Of a stretch of DNA of 64,000 nucleotides, positions 1 to 8,978 are shown piece after piece (positions within the stretch are counted from its first letter, which is position 1; every line of letters starts with the position of its first letter). The stretch spans positions 2,232,001 through 2,296,000 of the forward strand of contig NZ_CP033092.2 in assembly GCF_003697165.2 (NCBI RefSeq), given 5' to 3'. Origin of the DNA: Escherichia coli DSM 30083 = JCM 1649 = ATCC 11775. GTDB taxonomy: Bacteria > Pseudomonadota > Gammaproteobacteria > Enterobacterales > Enterobacteriaceae. Both the position numbers and the translations under genes were made by a program. The notes under the pieces were generated by a model. The model was not told the origin of the DNA. It worked only from the letters and a program-made list of their open reading frames with translations, and did no database searches.

Positions 1-185
1 TCTTTCACTTCAACGGTACCGTCGAAACGGCCGTGAGTGGAGTCATATTTCAGCATGTATGCCATGTAATCAGCGTCTAACAGGTCGTTGATTGCAACGA
101 TCTCGATGTCAGAACGTTTCTGAGCAGCACGGAAAACAATGCGACCGATACGGCCAAAACCGTTGATACCTACTTTGATAGTCAT
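1..185 (-). CDS. gapA: glyceraldehyde-3-phosphate dehydrogenase A (5' part only)
   Basis: This is the N-terminal part of the glycolytic NAD-dependent glyceraldehyde-3-phosphate dehydrogenase, a cytoplasmic tetramer converting glyceraldehyde-3-phosphate to 1,3-bisphosphoglycerate. The minus strand opens with ATG at 185 and reads MTIKVGINGFGRIGR, the start of the Rossmann fold with its GxGxxG NAD-binding loop. About 61 codons are present; the remainder, including the catalytic cysteine, lies beyond the window start. It is transcribed away from msrB, with which it shares a 341-bp control region. Confidence 0.97.
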   Translation of the reverse strand, partial: MTIKVGINGFGRIGRIVFRAAQKRSDIEIVAINDLLDADYMAYMLKYDSTHGRFDGTVEVK

Positions 186-526
186 ATATTCCACCAGCTA
201 TTTGTTAGTGAATAAAAGGTTGCCTGTAAAATTACAAAAACCTTACGCAGCGTCAAGCGGAATCGTGTCAATCATTGCGACAAATCAATCCTGTGCCTAA
301 GCATTACGCGACTGACTCGCCTCACTCTTCCTTTGGGCTTGAGACCACATGGGGTCGGCGCCCCGAATTTTAAAGGGCAATTACGATAAAAATGTGATTT
401 TCATCACGATTTAGGTGCAGCCATTTCGTCGAGATCAAGTTTAGGACAAAATTTTGCCAGTTGGTGTTAATGTTTTGTTAGAATCAGTCACGTAATGTGA
501 GCACGATTAAAGTGAGATGTGAGCAA
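186..526. promoter_or_regulatory. gapA/msrB divergent control region with CRP-like site
   Basis: No gene is seen in these 341 bases. A good CRP-type site lies at 393-408 (TGTGA, six bases TTTTCA, then TCACG, against the consensus TGTGA-N6-TCACA). In E. coli gapA is known to have several promoters, including heat-shock and CRP-dependent ones, so the site most likely serves gapA on the minus strand. The msrB side has a GTGAG-type ribosome-binding sequence just before the ATG at 527. The individual gapA start sites were not resolved. Confidence 0.6.
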
Positions 527-940
527 ATGGCTAATAAACCTTCGGCAGAAGAACTGAAAAAAAATTTGTCCGAGATGCAGTTCTACGTGACGCAGAATCA
601 TGGGACAGAACCGCCATTTACGGGTCGTTTACTGCATAACAAGCGTGACGGCGTATATCACTGTTTGATCTGCGATGCCCCGCTGTTTCATTCCCAAACC
701 AAGTATGATTCCGGCTGTGGCTGGCCCAGCTTCTACGAACCGTTGAGTGAAGAATCTATTCGTTATATCAAAGACTTGTCGCATGGAATGCAGCGCATAG
801 AAATTCGTTGCGGTAACTGCGATGCCCATCTGGGCCATGTCTTTCCTGACGGGCCGCAGCCAACGGGCGAACGTTATTGTGTTAACTCTGCTTCTTTACG
901 CTTCACTGATGGCGAAAACGGCGAAGAAATCAACGGTTGA
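527..940 (+). CDS. msrB: peptide methionine-(R)-S-oxide reductase
   Basis: The protein reduces methionine-R-sulfoxide in proteins, repairing oxidative damage in the cytoplasm. It has 137 residues, the normal length. Two CxxC pairs (CLIC near residue 46 and CGNC near 95) form the structural zinc site, and the catalytic cysteine sits in RYCVNSASL near residue 118. The reading frame is open upstream to a GTG at 497, but the ATG at 527 gives the known MANKPSAEE start and has a purine-rich leader. yeaC follows 41 bp downstream on the same strand, probably cotranscribed. Confidence 0.97.
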   Translation: MANKPSAEELKKNLSEMQFYVTQNHGTEPPFTGRLLHNKRDGVYHCLICDAPLFHSQTKYDSGCGWPSFYEPLSEESIRYIKDLSHGMQRIEIRCGNCDAHLGHVFPDGPQPTGERYCVNSASLRFTDGENGEEING

Positions 941-981
941 AAAAACGATTCAGCAACTTATTCCACAGGAGCGGAAAAATT

Positions 982-1254
982 ATGAATCTTGATGACATTA
1001 TCAACAGCATGACGCCTGAGGTATACCAGCGTTTGTCGACCGCCGTTGAACTGGGGAAATGGCCTGATGGCGTTACGTTGACCGAGGAACAAAAAGAGAA
1101 CTGCCTGCAACTGGTGATGCTGTGGCAAGCCCGCCATAATACCGAAGCACAGCATATGACAATTGACACAAATGGTCAGATGGTCATGAAGAGCAAACAG
1201 CAGTTAAAAGAAGATTTTGGTATCTCAGCAAAGCCTATTGCCATGTTTAAGTAA
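982..1254 (+). CDS. yeaC: DUF1315 family protein YeaC
   Basis: A 90-residue soluble protein of unknown function, starting MNLDDIINSMTPEVYQRL. It has no signal peptide, membrane segment or cysteines. The start was placed at the ATG at 982, preceded by an AGGAG-like sequence at 967-971, rather than at the in-frame upstream ATG at 937 that overlaps the end of msrB. Its constant pairing with msrB suggests a shared transcript, but nothing in the sequence assigns a role. Confidence 0.92.
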   Translation: MNLDDIINSMTPEVYQRLSTAVELGKWPDGVTLTEEQKENCLQLVMLWQARHNTEAQHMTIDTNGQMVMKSKQQLKEDFGISAKPIAMFK

Positions 1255-1260
1255 GTGGTT

Positions 1261-1293
1261 TATCCCCTTTTTGCCGCGGTTATAAAGGGGATA
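1261..1293 (+). terminator. hairpin after yeaC
   Basis: A perfect 10-bp inverted repeat (TATCCCCTTT at 1261-1270, AAAGGGGATA at 1284-1293) with a 13-nt loop lies just past the yeaC stop. No T-run follows, so it may act as a weak terminator or as a 3'-end stabilising hairpin for msrB-yeaC. Confidence 0.5.
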
Positions 1294-1623
1294 GCCAACA
1301 ATGACCCCACGACTCATCTCAATTATCTCGCCCCGACCTGGCTAAGTCCCAGTCCGATCTCTTGCAGTCGCGTTCACACCTGAATGACTTCTCATGAACT
1401 TAAGTCTCAGGCCTATTTGGCCGGGAATCCCTCTCGAATTTGCTCTTTTTGCGTCCCGCCTTCCATCAACCTGTAACAGCCCCAGCCATTTTCTGCGTAA
1501 TTGTGATCCAAGTTGTAAAACGCAGATCATTATCTGTGTTTTACAGATTTGATGTTGACCTCAAAAATCATGTGGGTAAGTATGATGACCATCTAAGCAA
1601 AACAAAACACAGAGGATGACGCA
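1294..1623 (+). promoter_or_regulatory. ydjL upstream region with 13-bp inverted repeat operator candidate
   Basis: No convincing gene is seen in these 330 bases. At 1515-1544 lies an inverted repeat: GTAAAACGCAGAT, four bases, then ATCTGTGTTTTAC, with one mismatch in 13. It sits about 80 bp before the ydjL start, where an operator of the ydjLKJIHG operon is expected. The ATCTGTG core recurs upstream of ydjF, which makes YdjF a candidate binder (inference). The stretch 1300-1500 shows nothing recognisable. Confidence 0.5.
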
Positions 1624-2700
1624 ATGAAAGCACTGGCTCGGTTTGGCAAGGCCTTTGGCGGCTACAAGATGATTGATGTCCCACAACCCATTTGTGGCCC
1701 GGAAGATGTCGTGATTGAAATTAAAGCCGCGGCAATCTGCGGCGCAGACATGAAGCACTACAATGTCGATAGCGGTTCTGATGAGTTTAACTCTATCCGC
1801 GGCCATGAGTTCGCAGGTTGTATTGCGCAGGTTGGTGAAAAAGTCAAAGACTGGAAAGTGGGGCAACGCGTCGTGTCGGATAACAGCGGTCACGTTTGCG
1901 GTGTTTGCCCGGCCTGTGAACAAGGTGATTTTCTGTGTTGTACAGAAAAAGTAAACCTTGGTCTGGATAACAATACCTGGGGCGGTGGTTTTTCCAAATA
2001 TTGTCTTGTTCCTGGTGAAATTCTCAAAATTCATCGTCATGCGTTGTGGGAAATCCCTGATGGTGTTGATTATGAGGACGCAGCCGTACTTGACCCTATT
2101 TGTAATGCCTACAAATCCATCGCGCAGCAAGCGAAATTCCTCCCTGGTCAGGATGTGGTCGTCATCGGCACTGGCCCACTCGGGCTGTTCTCCGTACAAA
2201 TGGCGCGGATTATGGGGGCGGTAAATATCGTCGTCGTTGGTCTACAAGAAGATGTGGCGGTCCGCTTCCCGGTTGCAAAAGAACTGGGTGCGACGGCAGT
2301 AGTAAATGGTTCTACCGAAGATGTGGTGGCGCGCTGCCAGCAAATTTGTGGCAAAGACAATCTGGGACTGGTGATTGAATGCTCTGGTGCCAATATCGCA
2401 CTGAAACAAGCCATCGAAATGCTCCGTCCGAACGGGGAAGTGGTACGCGTTGGAATGGGCTTCAAACCTCTTGATTTCTCGATTAATGACATTACCGCCT
2501 GGAACAAAAGCATCATTGGGCATATGGCCTATGACTCCACCTCATGGCGTAACGCTATCAGGCTATTAGCCAGCGGCGCGATCAAAGTCAAACCGATGAT
2601 CACGCATCGTATCGGCCTGTCGCAATGGCGCGAAGGGTTTGATGCGATGGTCGATAAAACTGCAATCAAAGTGATCATGACTTACGACTTTGATGAATAA
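1624..2700 (+). CDS. ydjL: zinc-dependent medium-chain dehydrogenase YdjL
   Basis: A predicted NAD(P)-dependent alcohol/polyol dehydrogenase of 358 residues. The catalytic zinc ligands are visible in AAAICGADM near residue 38 and in RGHEFAG near 62. The structural zinc cluster is the cysteine group around CGVCPACEQGDFLCC (residues 97-112). A Rossmann loop VVIGTGPLGL follows near residue 180. It opens the ydjLKJIHG run; ydjK starts 26 bp later. It resembles sorbitol/threonine dehydrogenases, and its natural substrate is not established. Confidence 0.93.
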   Translation: MKALARFGKAFGGYKMIDVPQPICGPEDVVIEIKAAAICGADMKHYNVDSGSDEFNSIRGHEFAGCIAQVGEKVKDWKVGQRVVSDNSGHVCGVCPACEQGDFLCCTEKVNLGLDNNTWGGGFSKYCLVPGEILKIHRHALWEIPDGVDYEDAAVLDPICNAYKSIAQQAKFLPGQDVVVIGTGPLGLFSVQMARIMGAVNIVVVGLQEDVAVRFPVAKELGATAVVNGSTEDVVARCQQICGKDNLGLVIECSGANIALKQAIEMLRPNGEVVRVGMGFKPLDFSINDITAWNKSIIGHMAYDSTSWRNAIRLLASGAIKVKPMITHRIGLSQWREGFDAMVDKTAIKVIMTYDFDE

Positions 2701-2726
2701 CTACTCTCCTGAAGGAACGTTATCGC

Positions 2727-4106
2727 ATGGAACAGATAACAAAACCGCATTGTGGTGCACGGCTGGATCGCTTACCGGATTGCCGCTGGCATTCGTCAAT
2801 GTTTGCCATCGTCGCGTTTGGCTTGCTTGTCTGCTGGAGTAATGCCGTTGGTGGCTTGATCCTCGCGCAGCTGAAAGCGTTGGGCTGGACAGATAATTCC
2901 ACCACTGCCACATTCTCAGCAATCACGACCGCCGGAATGTTTCTCGGTGCGCTGGTGGGCGGCATCATCGGTGACAAAACCGGTCGCAGAAATGCGTTTA
3001 TCCTCTATGAGGCCATTCATATTGCTTCGATGGTTGTCGGTGCTTTCTCACCGAATATGGATTTCCTTATTGCCTGCCGTTTTGTGATGGGCGTTGGGCT
3101 GGGAGCTTTACTGGTTACACTGTTTGCTGGTTTCACCGAATATATGCCCGGAAGAAATCGCGGAACGTGGTCCAGTCGGGTTTCCTTTATTGGTAACTGG
3201 TCATATCCGCTCTGTTCATTGATTGCGATGGGACTCACGCCGCTGATTAGTGCAGAGTGGAACTGGCGGGTACAACTGCTTATCCCTGCAATATTGTCAC
3301 TTATCGCTACGGCGCTGGCCTGGCGCTACTTTCCTGAATCCCCGCGCTGGCTGGAATCGCGCGGACGTTATCAGGAAGCCGAGAAAGTCATGCGGAGTAT
3401 AGAAGAAGGCGTCATACGCCAGACGGGTAAACCTTTGCCGCCTGTGGTTATTGCTGATGACGGTAAAGCACCACAAGCGGTGCCGTATTCAGCCTTACTG
3501 ACAGGAGTATTACTGAAACGCGTGATATTAGGCTCTTGTGTGCTGATTGCCATGAACGTTGTGCAGTACACACTAATTAACTGGTTGCCAACGATATTCA
3601 TGACCCAGGGAATTAATTTAAAAGACTCGATTGTTTTAAATACCATGAGTATGTTTGGCGCGCCATTTGGTATTTTTATTGTCATGCTGGTGATGGATAA
3701 AATTCCGCGTAAAACAATGGGGATGGGGCTATTAATCCTGATTGCGGTGCTCGGATATATCTATTCACTGCAAACCAGTATGTTGCTCATAACGCTGATT
3801 GGTTTCTTCCTGATTACTTTCGTCTATATGTACGTTTGCTATGCCTCGGCAGTGTATGTCCCTGAGATCTGGCCAACAGAGGCCAAACTCCGTGGCTCCG
3901 GTCTGGCGAATGCGGTAGGGCGAATCAGTGGTATTGCCGCGCCTTATGCCGTTGCAGTGCTGCTCAGTAGTTATGGCGTAACGGGAGTCTTTATTCTTCT
4001 GGGGGCTGTTTCAATTATTGTCGCAATTGCTATCGCCACCATTGGAATTGAAACCAAAGGTGTCTCCGTTGAAAGTTTAAGTATTGATGCAGTAGCCAAT
4101 AAATAA
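2727..4106 (+). CDS. ydjK: MFS sugar-type transporter YdjK
   Basis: A 459-residue inner-membrane transporter of the major facilitator superfamily, sugar/metabolite:H+ subfamily, with about 12 predicted membrane segments. Family signatures are visible: GDKTGRRNAF in loop 2-3, PESPRWLESRGR after segment 6, and PEIWPTEAKLRGSG near the C-terminus. It is closely related to YdjE at the other end of the same cluster. As the only transporter inside the ydjLKJIHG run it is the likely uptake route for the cluster's substrate (inference). Confidence 0.92.
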   Translation: MEQITKPHCGARLDRLPDCRWHSSMFAIVAFGLLVCWSNAVGGLILAQLKALGWTDNSTTATFSAITTAGMFLGALVGGIIGDKTGRRNAFILYEAIHIASMVVGAFSPNMDFLIACRFVMGVGLGALLVTLFAGFTEYMPGRNRGTWSSRVSFIGNWSYPLCSLIAMGLTPLISAEWNWRVQLLIPAILSLIATALAWRYFPESPRWLESRGRYQEAEKVMRSIEEGVIRQTGKPLPPVVIADDGKAPQAVPYSALLTGVLLKRVILGSCVLIAMNVVQYTLINWLPTIFMTQGINLKDSIVLNTMSMFGAPFGIFIVMLVMDKIPRKTMGMGLLILIAVLGYIYSLQTSMLLITLIGFFLITFVYMYVCYASAVYVPEIWPTEAKLRGSGLANAVGRISGIAAPYAVAVLLSSYGVTGVFILLGAVSIIVAIAIATIGIETKGVSVESLSIDAVANK

Positions 4107-4122
4107 TACTGGTGGATTCAAA

Positions 4123-5166
4123 ATGAAAAATTCAAAAGCAATATTGCAGGTGCCGGGCACAATGAAAATTATTTCAGCAGAAATACCTGTGCCTAAAGAA
4201 GATGAAGTTTTGATTAAAGTGGAATATGTCGGTATTTGTGGTTCAGATGTACATGGTTTTGAATCAGGCCCGTTTATTCCTCCTAAAGACCCAAATCAAG
4301 AAATTGGCCTGGGTCATGAATGCGCCGGGACGGTTGTGGCTGTGGGAAGCCGCGTGCGCAAATTTAAACCGGGGGATCGGGTAAATATCGAACCTGGCGT
4401 TCCTTGCGGTCACTGTCGTTACTGTCTGGAAGGCAAATATAACATTTGCCCGGACGTTGATTTTATGGCGACACAACCCAACTACCGCGGTGCATTAACG
4501 CACTATCTGTGTCATCCGGAGAGCTTTACTTACAAACTGCCAGACAATATGGACACGATGGAAGGGGCGCTGGTGGAGCCTGCCGCAGTCGGGATGCATG
4601 CCGCGATGCTGGCAGATGTTAAACCTGGTAAGAAGATAATTATTCTGGGAGCGGGTTGTATTGGTTTGATGACGTTGCAAGCGTGCAAATGCCTGGGAGC
4701 AACGGAAATTGCCGTCGTTGATGTGCTGGAAAAACGTCTGACAATGGCGGAACAGCTCGGCGCGACAGTGGTTATTAACGGCGCAAAAGAAGACACTATT
4801 GCACGCTGTCAGCAATTTACCGAAGACATGGGCGCAGATATTGTTTTTGAAACAGCGGGTTCTGCGGTCACCGTTAAACAGGCACCTTATCTGGTCATGC
4901 GCGGCGGTAAAATTATGATTGTTGGTACTGTACCCGGCGATTCGGCAATCAATTTCCTCAAAATCAATCGCGAAGTCACTATCCAGACGGTATTCCGCTA
5001 TGCCAATCGTTATCCGGTCACGATTGAAGCTATTTCTTCAGGGCGATTCGATGTGAAATCGATGGTGACGCATATTTACGATTATCGGGATGTACAACAG
5101 GCATTTGAAGAGTCAGTTAACAACAAACGCGACATTATTAAAGGCGTTATTAAAATTAGCGATTAA
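4123..5166 (+). CDS. ydjJ: zinc-dependent medium-chain dehydrogenase YdjJ
   Basis: A second medium-chain zinc dehydrogenase of 347 residues. Catalytic zinc ligands are in GICGSDVHG near residue 37 and GLGHECAG near 66. The four-cysteine structural zinc loop is CGHCRYCLEGKYNIC near residues 93-107. The cofactor loop IILGAGCIGL lies near 173, followed by a D at the end of the second strand, suggesting NAD preference. It looks like a xylitol/sorbitol dehydrogenase. Having two such enzymes in one operon suggests successive or alternative oxidations of a polyol-like compound. Confidence 0.93.
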   Translation: MKNSKAILQVPGTMKIISAEIPVPKEDEVLIKVEYVGICGSDVHGFESGPFIPPKDPNQEIGLGHECAGTVVAVGSRVRKFKPGDRVNIEPGVPCGHCRYCLEGKYNICPDVDFMATQPNYRGALTHYLCHPESFTYKLPDNMDTMEGALVEPAAVGMHAAMLADVKPGKKIIILGAGCIGLMTLQACKCLGATEIAVVDVLEKRLTMAEQLGATVVINGAKEDTIARCQQFTEDMGADIVFETAGSAVTVKQAPYLVMRGGKIMIVGTVPGDSAINFLKINREVTIQTVFRYANRYPVTIEAISSGRFDVKSMVTHIYDYRDVQQAFEESVNNKRDIIKGVIKISD

Positions 5167-5186
5167 TTAATACGGGAGAACAGAAC

Positions 5187-6023
5187 ATGCTCGCAGATAT
5201 CAGATATTGGGAAAACGATGCCACAAATAAACATTATGCAATTGCCCATTTTAACGTATGGAATGCAGAAATGTTGATGGGCGTTATCGACGCAGCCGAA
5301 GAAGCGAAATCACCGATTATTATTTCTTTTGGCACAGGTTTTGTCGGCAACACCTCATTTGAAGATTTCTCTCATATGATGGTATCAATGGCACAAAAAG
5401 CAACGGTGCCGGTAATAACTCATTGGGATCATGGTCGGAGTATGGAGATTATTCATAACGCCTGGACTCATGGTATGAATTCATTAATGCGTGATGCTTC
5501 TGCATTTGATTTCGAAGAAAATATTCGTTTAACCAAAGAGGCTGTTGATTTCTTCCATCCGCTGGGTATTCCGGTAGAGGCGGAATTAGGGCATGTCGGT
5601 AATGAAACCGTTTATGAGGAAGCGCTGGCAGGCTATCACTATACCGATCCTGACCAGGCGGCTGAATTTGTTGAACGTACGGGCTGTGACTCATTGGCTG
5701 TCGCCATCGGCAACCAGCATGGGGTTTATACGTCAGAGCCACAATTGAACTTTGAGGTCGTCAAACGCGTACGCGATGCTGTTTCTGTTCCGCTGGTTTT
5801 GCATGGCGCATCAGGGATCAGTGATGCCGACATTAAAACTGCAATTTCGTTGGGTATTGCGAAAATCAACATTCATACGGAGCTCTGTCAGGCCGCAATG
5901 GTAGCAGTGAAAGAAAACCAGGATCAGCCTTTCCTGCATTTAGAACGTGAAGTGCGTAAAGCTATAAAAGAACGGGCATTGGATAAAATTAAACTGTTCG
6001 GTTCTGATGGCAAAGCGGAATAA
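5187..6023 (+). CDS. ydjI: class II (zinc) aldolase YdjI
   Basis: A 278-residue member of the fructose-bisphosphate/tagatose-bisphosphate class II aldolase family. Zinc and substrate-binding motifs are visible: THWDHGRS near residue 83, EAELGHVGNE near 134, and LHGASGISD near 206 for phosphate binding. Published in vitro work on E. coli YdjI describes cleavage of higher-carbon keto-sugar-acid phosphates (octuluronate phosphate type) to dihydroxyacetone phosphate and an aldehyde. It sits between YdjJ and the kinase YdjH, consistent with a phosphorylate-then-cleave route. Confidence 0.92.
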   Translation: MLADIRYWENDATNKHYAIAHFNVWNAEMLMGVIDAAEEAKSPIIISFGTGFVGNTSFEDFSHMMVSMAQKATVPVITHWDHGRSMEIIHNAWTHGMNSLMRDASAFDFEENIRLTKEAVDFFHPLGIPVEAELGHVGNETVYEEALAGYHYTDPDQAAEFVERTGCDSLAVAIGNQHGVYTSEPQLNFEVVKRVRDAVSVPLVLHGASGISDADIKTAISLGIAKINIHTELCQAAMVAVKENQDQPFLHLEREVRKAIKERALDKIKLFGSDGKAE

Positions 6024-6027
6024 TAAT

Positions 6028-6975
6028 ATGGATAATCTCGACGTTATTTGTATAGGTGCCGCTATTGTTGATATTCCATTGCAACCGGTCAGTAAAAATA
6101 TCTTTGATGTGGATTCTTATCCTCTTGAAAGAATCGCAATGACCACCGGGGGGGATGCAATAAATGAAGCAACAATTATTTCTCGTCTGGGCCATCGCAC
6201 AGCATTAATGAGTCGTATTGGTAAAGATGCCGCAGGGCAATTTATTCTCGACCATTGCCGCAAAGAGAATATTGATATTCAAAGCCTGAAGCAGGACGTC
6301 AGCATAGATACCTCTATTAACGTTGGACTGGTGACGGAGGATGGCGAGCGGACCTTTGTCACAAACCGTAACGGCAGTCTGTGGAAATTGAATATTGACG
6401 ATGTTGATTTTGCGCGGTTTTCTCAGGCGAAATTATTATCACTGGCCAGTATTTTCAACAGTCCTCTATTGGATGGTAGAGCGCTAACAGAAATTTTTAC
6501 GCAAGCTAAAGCCCGGCAGATGATTATCTGTGCCGATATGATCAAACCGCGGTTGAATGAAACGCTGAATGATATTTGCGAAGCATTGAGTTATGTCGAT
6601 TATCTGTTTCCTAATTTTGCCGAGGCAAAATTACTCACCGGGAAAGAGACACTGGATGAAATTGCTGACTGCTTTCTTGCGTGCGGCGTAAAAACGGTGG
6701 TGATTAAAACGGGTAAAGACGGCTGCTTTATCAAGCGTGGTGACATGACGATGAAGGTGCCGGCGGTCGCAGGAATAACCGCCATCGACACCATTGGTGC
6801 GGGCGATAACTTTGCTTCAGGTTTTATTGCAGCACTGTTAGAAGGTAAAAATCTGCGTGAATGCGCACGCTTTGCCAATGCAACGGCGGCTATCTCGGTT
6901 CTAAGCATCGGCGCCACCACCGGTGTAAAAAACAGAAAGCTGGTCGAACAATTGCTGGAAGAATACGAAGGATAA
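6028..6975 (+). CDS. ydjH: PfkB-family carbohydrate kinase YdjH
   Basis: A 315-residue ribokinase-like sugar kinase. The substrate-side TTGGDAINEA motif is near residue 39 and the ATP/anion-hole motif DTIGAGDNFASGF near 255, holding the catalytic aspartate. The frame is open to 6007, inside the ydjI tail, but the ATG at 6028, four bases after the ydjI stop, gives the usual MDNLDVICIG start. It would supply the phosphorylated substrate for the aldolase YdjI. The exact sugar is not fixed by sequence. Confidence 0.93.
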   Translation: MDNLDVICIGAAIVDIPLQPVSKNIFDVDSYPLERIAMTTGGDAINEATIISRLGHRTALMSRIGKDAAGQFILDHCRKENIDIQSLKQDVSIDTSINVGLVTEDGERTFVTNRNGSLWKLNIDDVDFARFSQAKLLSLASIFNSPLLDGRALTEIFTQAKARQMIICADMIKPRLNETLNDICEALSYVDYLFPNFAEAKLLTGKETLDEIADCFLACGVKTVVIKTGKDGCFIKRGDMTMKVPAVAGITAIDTIGAGDNFASGFIAALLEGKNLRECARFANATAAISVLSIGATTGVKNRKLVEQLLEEYEG

Positions 6976-6984
6976 TGAAGGCAA

Positions 6985-7965
6985 ATGAAAAAGATACCTT
7001 TAGGCACAACGGATATAACGCTTTCGCGAATGGGGTTGGGGACATGGGCCATTGGCGGCGGTCCTGCATGGAATGGCGATCTCGATCGACAAATATGCAT
7101 TGATACGATTCTTGAAGCCCATCGTTGCGGCATTAACCTGATTGATACTGCGCCAGGATATAACTTTGGCAATAGTGAAGTTATCGTTGGTCAGGCGTTA
7201 AAAAAACTGCCCCGTGAACAGGTTGTAGTAGAAACCAAATGCGGCATTGTCTGGGAACGAAAAGGGAGTTTATTCAACAAAGTTGGCGATCGGCAGTTGT
7301 ATAAAAACCTTTCTCCGGAATCTATCCGCGAAGAGGTAAAAGCCAGCTTGCAACGTCTGGGTATTGATTACATCGATATCTACATGACGCACTGGCAGTC
7401 GGTGCCGCCATTTTTTACGCCGATAGCTGAAACTGTCGCAGTGCTTAATGCGTTAAAGGCCGAAGGGAAAATTCGCGCTATAGGCGCTGCTAACGTCGAT
7501 GCTGACCATATCCGCGAGTATCTGCAACATGGTGAACTGGATATTATTCAGGCGAAATACAGTATCCTCGACCGGGCAATGGAAAACGAACTGCTGCCGC
7601 TATGTCGTGATAATGGCATTGTGGTACAGGTCTACTCTCCGCTAGAGCAGGGATTGTTGACCGGGACCATCACGCGTGATTACGTTCCGGGCGGCGCTCG
7701 GGCAAATAAAGTCTGGTTCCAGCGTGAAAACATGCTGAAAGTGATTGATATGCTTGAACAGTGGCAGCCACTCTGTGCTCGTTATCAGTGCACAATTCCC
7801 ACTCTGGCACTGGCGTGGATATTAAAACAGAGTGATTTAATCTCCATTCTTAGTGGGGCTACTGCGCCGGAACAGGTACGTGAAAATGTCGCGGCACTGA
7901 ATATCAACTTATCGGATGCAGACGCAACATTGATGAGGGAAATGGCAGAGGCCCTGGAGCGTTAA
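6985..7965 (+). CDS. ydjG: aldo-keto reductase YdjG
   Basis: A 326-residue TIM-barrel aldo-keto reductase. The catalytic region is visible as INLIDTAPGYNFGNSE (Asp and Tyr of the tetrad near residues 52-57), VVVETKCG (Lys) near 79, and MTHWQS (His) near 134. E. coli YdjG has been characterised as an NADH-dependent reductase active on methylglyoxal. In this operon it may reduce the aldehyde released by YdjI (inference). It is the last gene of the ydjLKJIHG run and is followed by a 137-bp gap. Confidence 0.93.
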   Translation: MKKIPLGTTDITLSRMGLGTWAIGGGPAWNGDLDRQICIDTILEAHRCGINLIDTAPGYNFGNSEVIVGQALKKLPREQVVVETKCGIVWERKGSLFNKVGDRQLYKNLSPESIREEVKASLQRLGIDYIDIYMTHWQSVPPFFTPIAETVAVLNALKAEGKIRAIGAANVDADHIREYLQHGELDIIQAKYSILDRAMENELLPLCRDNGIVVQVYSPLEQGLLTGTITRDYVPGGARANKVWFQRENMLKVIDMLEQWQPLCARYQCTIPTLALAWILKQSDLISILSGATAPEQVRENVAALNINLSDADATLMREMAEALER

Positions 7966-8102
7966 ATACTCAACACGATTCACCTCTGTTTCTGTGAAAA
8001 CTGTGATGAAAATCTGTGATTCAAACAGGTTATTTTGAAAGTAAACATCGGTTATGCGATAATTGCGCTAATGTGATGTAATAAAGATACAGGGGTGTAA
8101 TC
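7966..8102 (+). promoter_or_regulatory. ydjF upstream region with repeated CTGTG half-sites
   Basis: Three closely spaced copies of a CTGTG core occur here: TCTGTGAAAA at 7991, ACTGTGATGA at 8000 and ATCTGTGATT at 8012. The ATCTGTG core matches the inverted repeat at 1515-1544 upstream of ydjL. DeoR-family regulators often bind such repeated sites, so autoregulation by YdjF is plausible. A separate promoter for ydjF is likely here, but its -35 and -10 boxes were not assigned. Confidence 0.4.
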
Positions 8103-8861
8103 GTGGCGGCAAAAGACAGGATTCAGGCAATTAAGCAAATGGTTGCCAACGATAAAAAGGTGACAGTCTCAAATTTGAGTGGGATTTTTCAGGTAACCGA
8201 AGAAACCATTCGCCGCGATCTTGAGAAGTTGGAAGATGAAGGCTTTTTGACCAGAACCTATGGTGGTGCTGTTTTAAATACAGCGATGTTGACGGAGAAT
8301 ATCCATTTTTATAAGCGCGCTTCATCGTTTTATGAAGAGAAGCAGCTTATTGCACGCAAGGCACTCCCCTTTATCGACAATAAAACCACCATGGCAGCCG
8401 ATTCCAGTAGTACCGTAATGGAATTGCTCAAATTGTTACAGGACCGTAGTGACCTGACGTTGCTAACCAACTCGGCGGAAGCGATTCATGTTCTGGCTCA
8501 GTCAGAAATTAAAGTCGTTTCAACGGGTGGGGAACTAAACAAAAATACACTTTCACTGCAAGGAAGAATTACTAAAGAGATCATCAGCCGCTACCATGTC
8601 GATATCATGGTAATGAGTTGTAAAGGTCTTGATATTAACAGCGGCGCGCTGGACTCTAATGAAGCGGAAGCTGAAATCAAAAAGACAATGATCCGTCAGG
8701 CGACAGAAGTTGCGTTATTGGTTGATCACTCTAAGTTTGATCGCAAAGCTTTTGTCCAGTTAGCTGACTTTAGTCATATTAATTACATAATAACTGATAA
8801 ATCACCGGGTGCAGAGTGGATAGCATTTTGCAAAGACAATAATATCCAGCTGGTGTGGTAA
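8103..8861 (+). CDS. ydjF: DeoR-family transcriptional regulator YdjF
   Basis: A 252-residue regulator starting with GTG. A DeoR-type helix-turn-helix occupies roughly residues 6-57, with the family recognition helix VTEETIRRDLEKLEDEG and the following TRTYGGAV. The C-terminal sugar-phosphate sensor domain has the isomerase-like fold motif AADSSSTV near 98 and LLVDHSKFDR near 205. It lies between the ydjLKJIHG operon and ydjE, and probably represses both in the absence of a sugar-phosphate inducer (inference). Confidence 0.93.
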   Translation: MAAKDRIQAIKQMVANDKKVTVSNLSGIFQVTEETIRRDLEKLEDEGFLTRTYGGAVLNTAMLTENIHFYKRASSFYEEKQLIARKALPFIDNKTTMAADSSSTVMELLKLLQDRSDLTLLTNSAEAIHVLAQSEIKVVSTGGELNKNTLSLQGRITKEIISRYHVDIMVMSCKGLDINSGALDSNEAEAEIKKTMIRQATEVALLVDHSKFDRKAFVQLADFSHINYIITDKSPGAEWIAFCKDNNIQLVW

Positions 8862-8978
8862 TTTAAGCACACATTGTCAATATTATTTGTTCCTGCGCCT
8901 GGAAATAAAATGATGATAAAGATGCGGCAAGTGAATTTGCCGCAATTGCTACCTTTTTTAGCAAATCCGAGGCACCCA

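Noticed and set aside
1342..1530. 62-codon minus-strand frame before ydjL
   Set aside because: No ribosome-binding site or family-like sequence; it overlaps the operator candidate.
1561..2199. 212-codon minus-strand frame over ydjL
   Set aside because: It lies antisense inside ydjL, a clear family member, and has no recognisable sequence.
8874..8978. N-terminal extension of YdjE by 35 residues from a TTG
   Set aside because: The added residues do not resemble the transporter family, and the ATG at 8979 has a well-spaced GAGG site.
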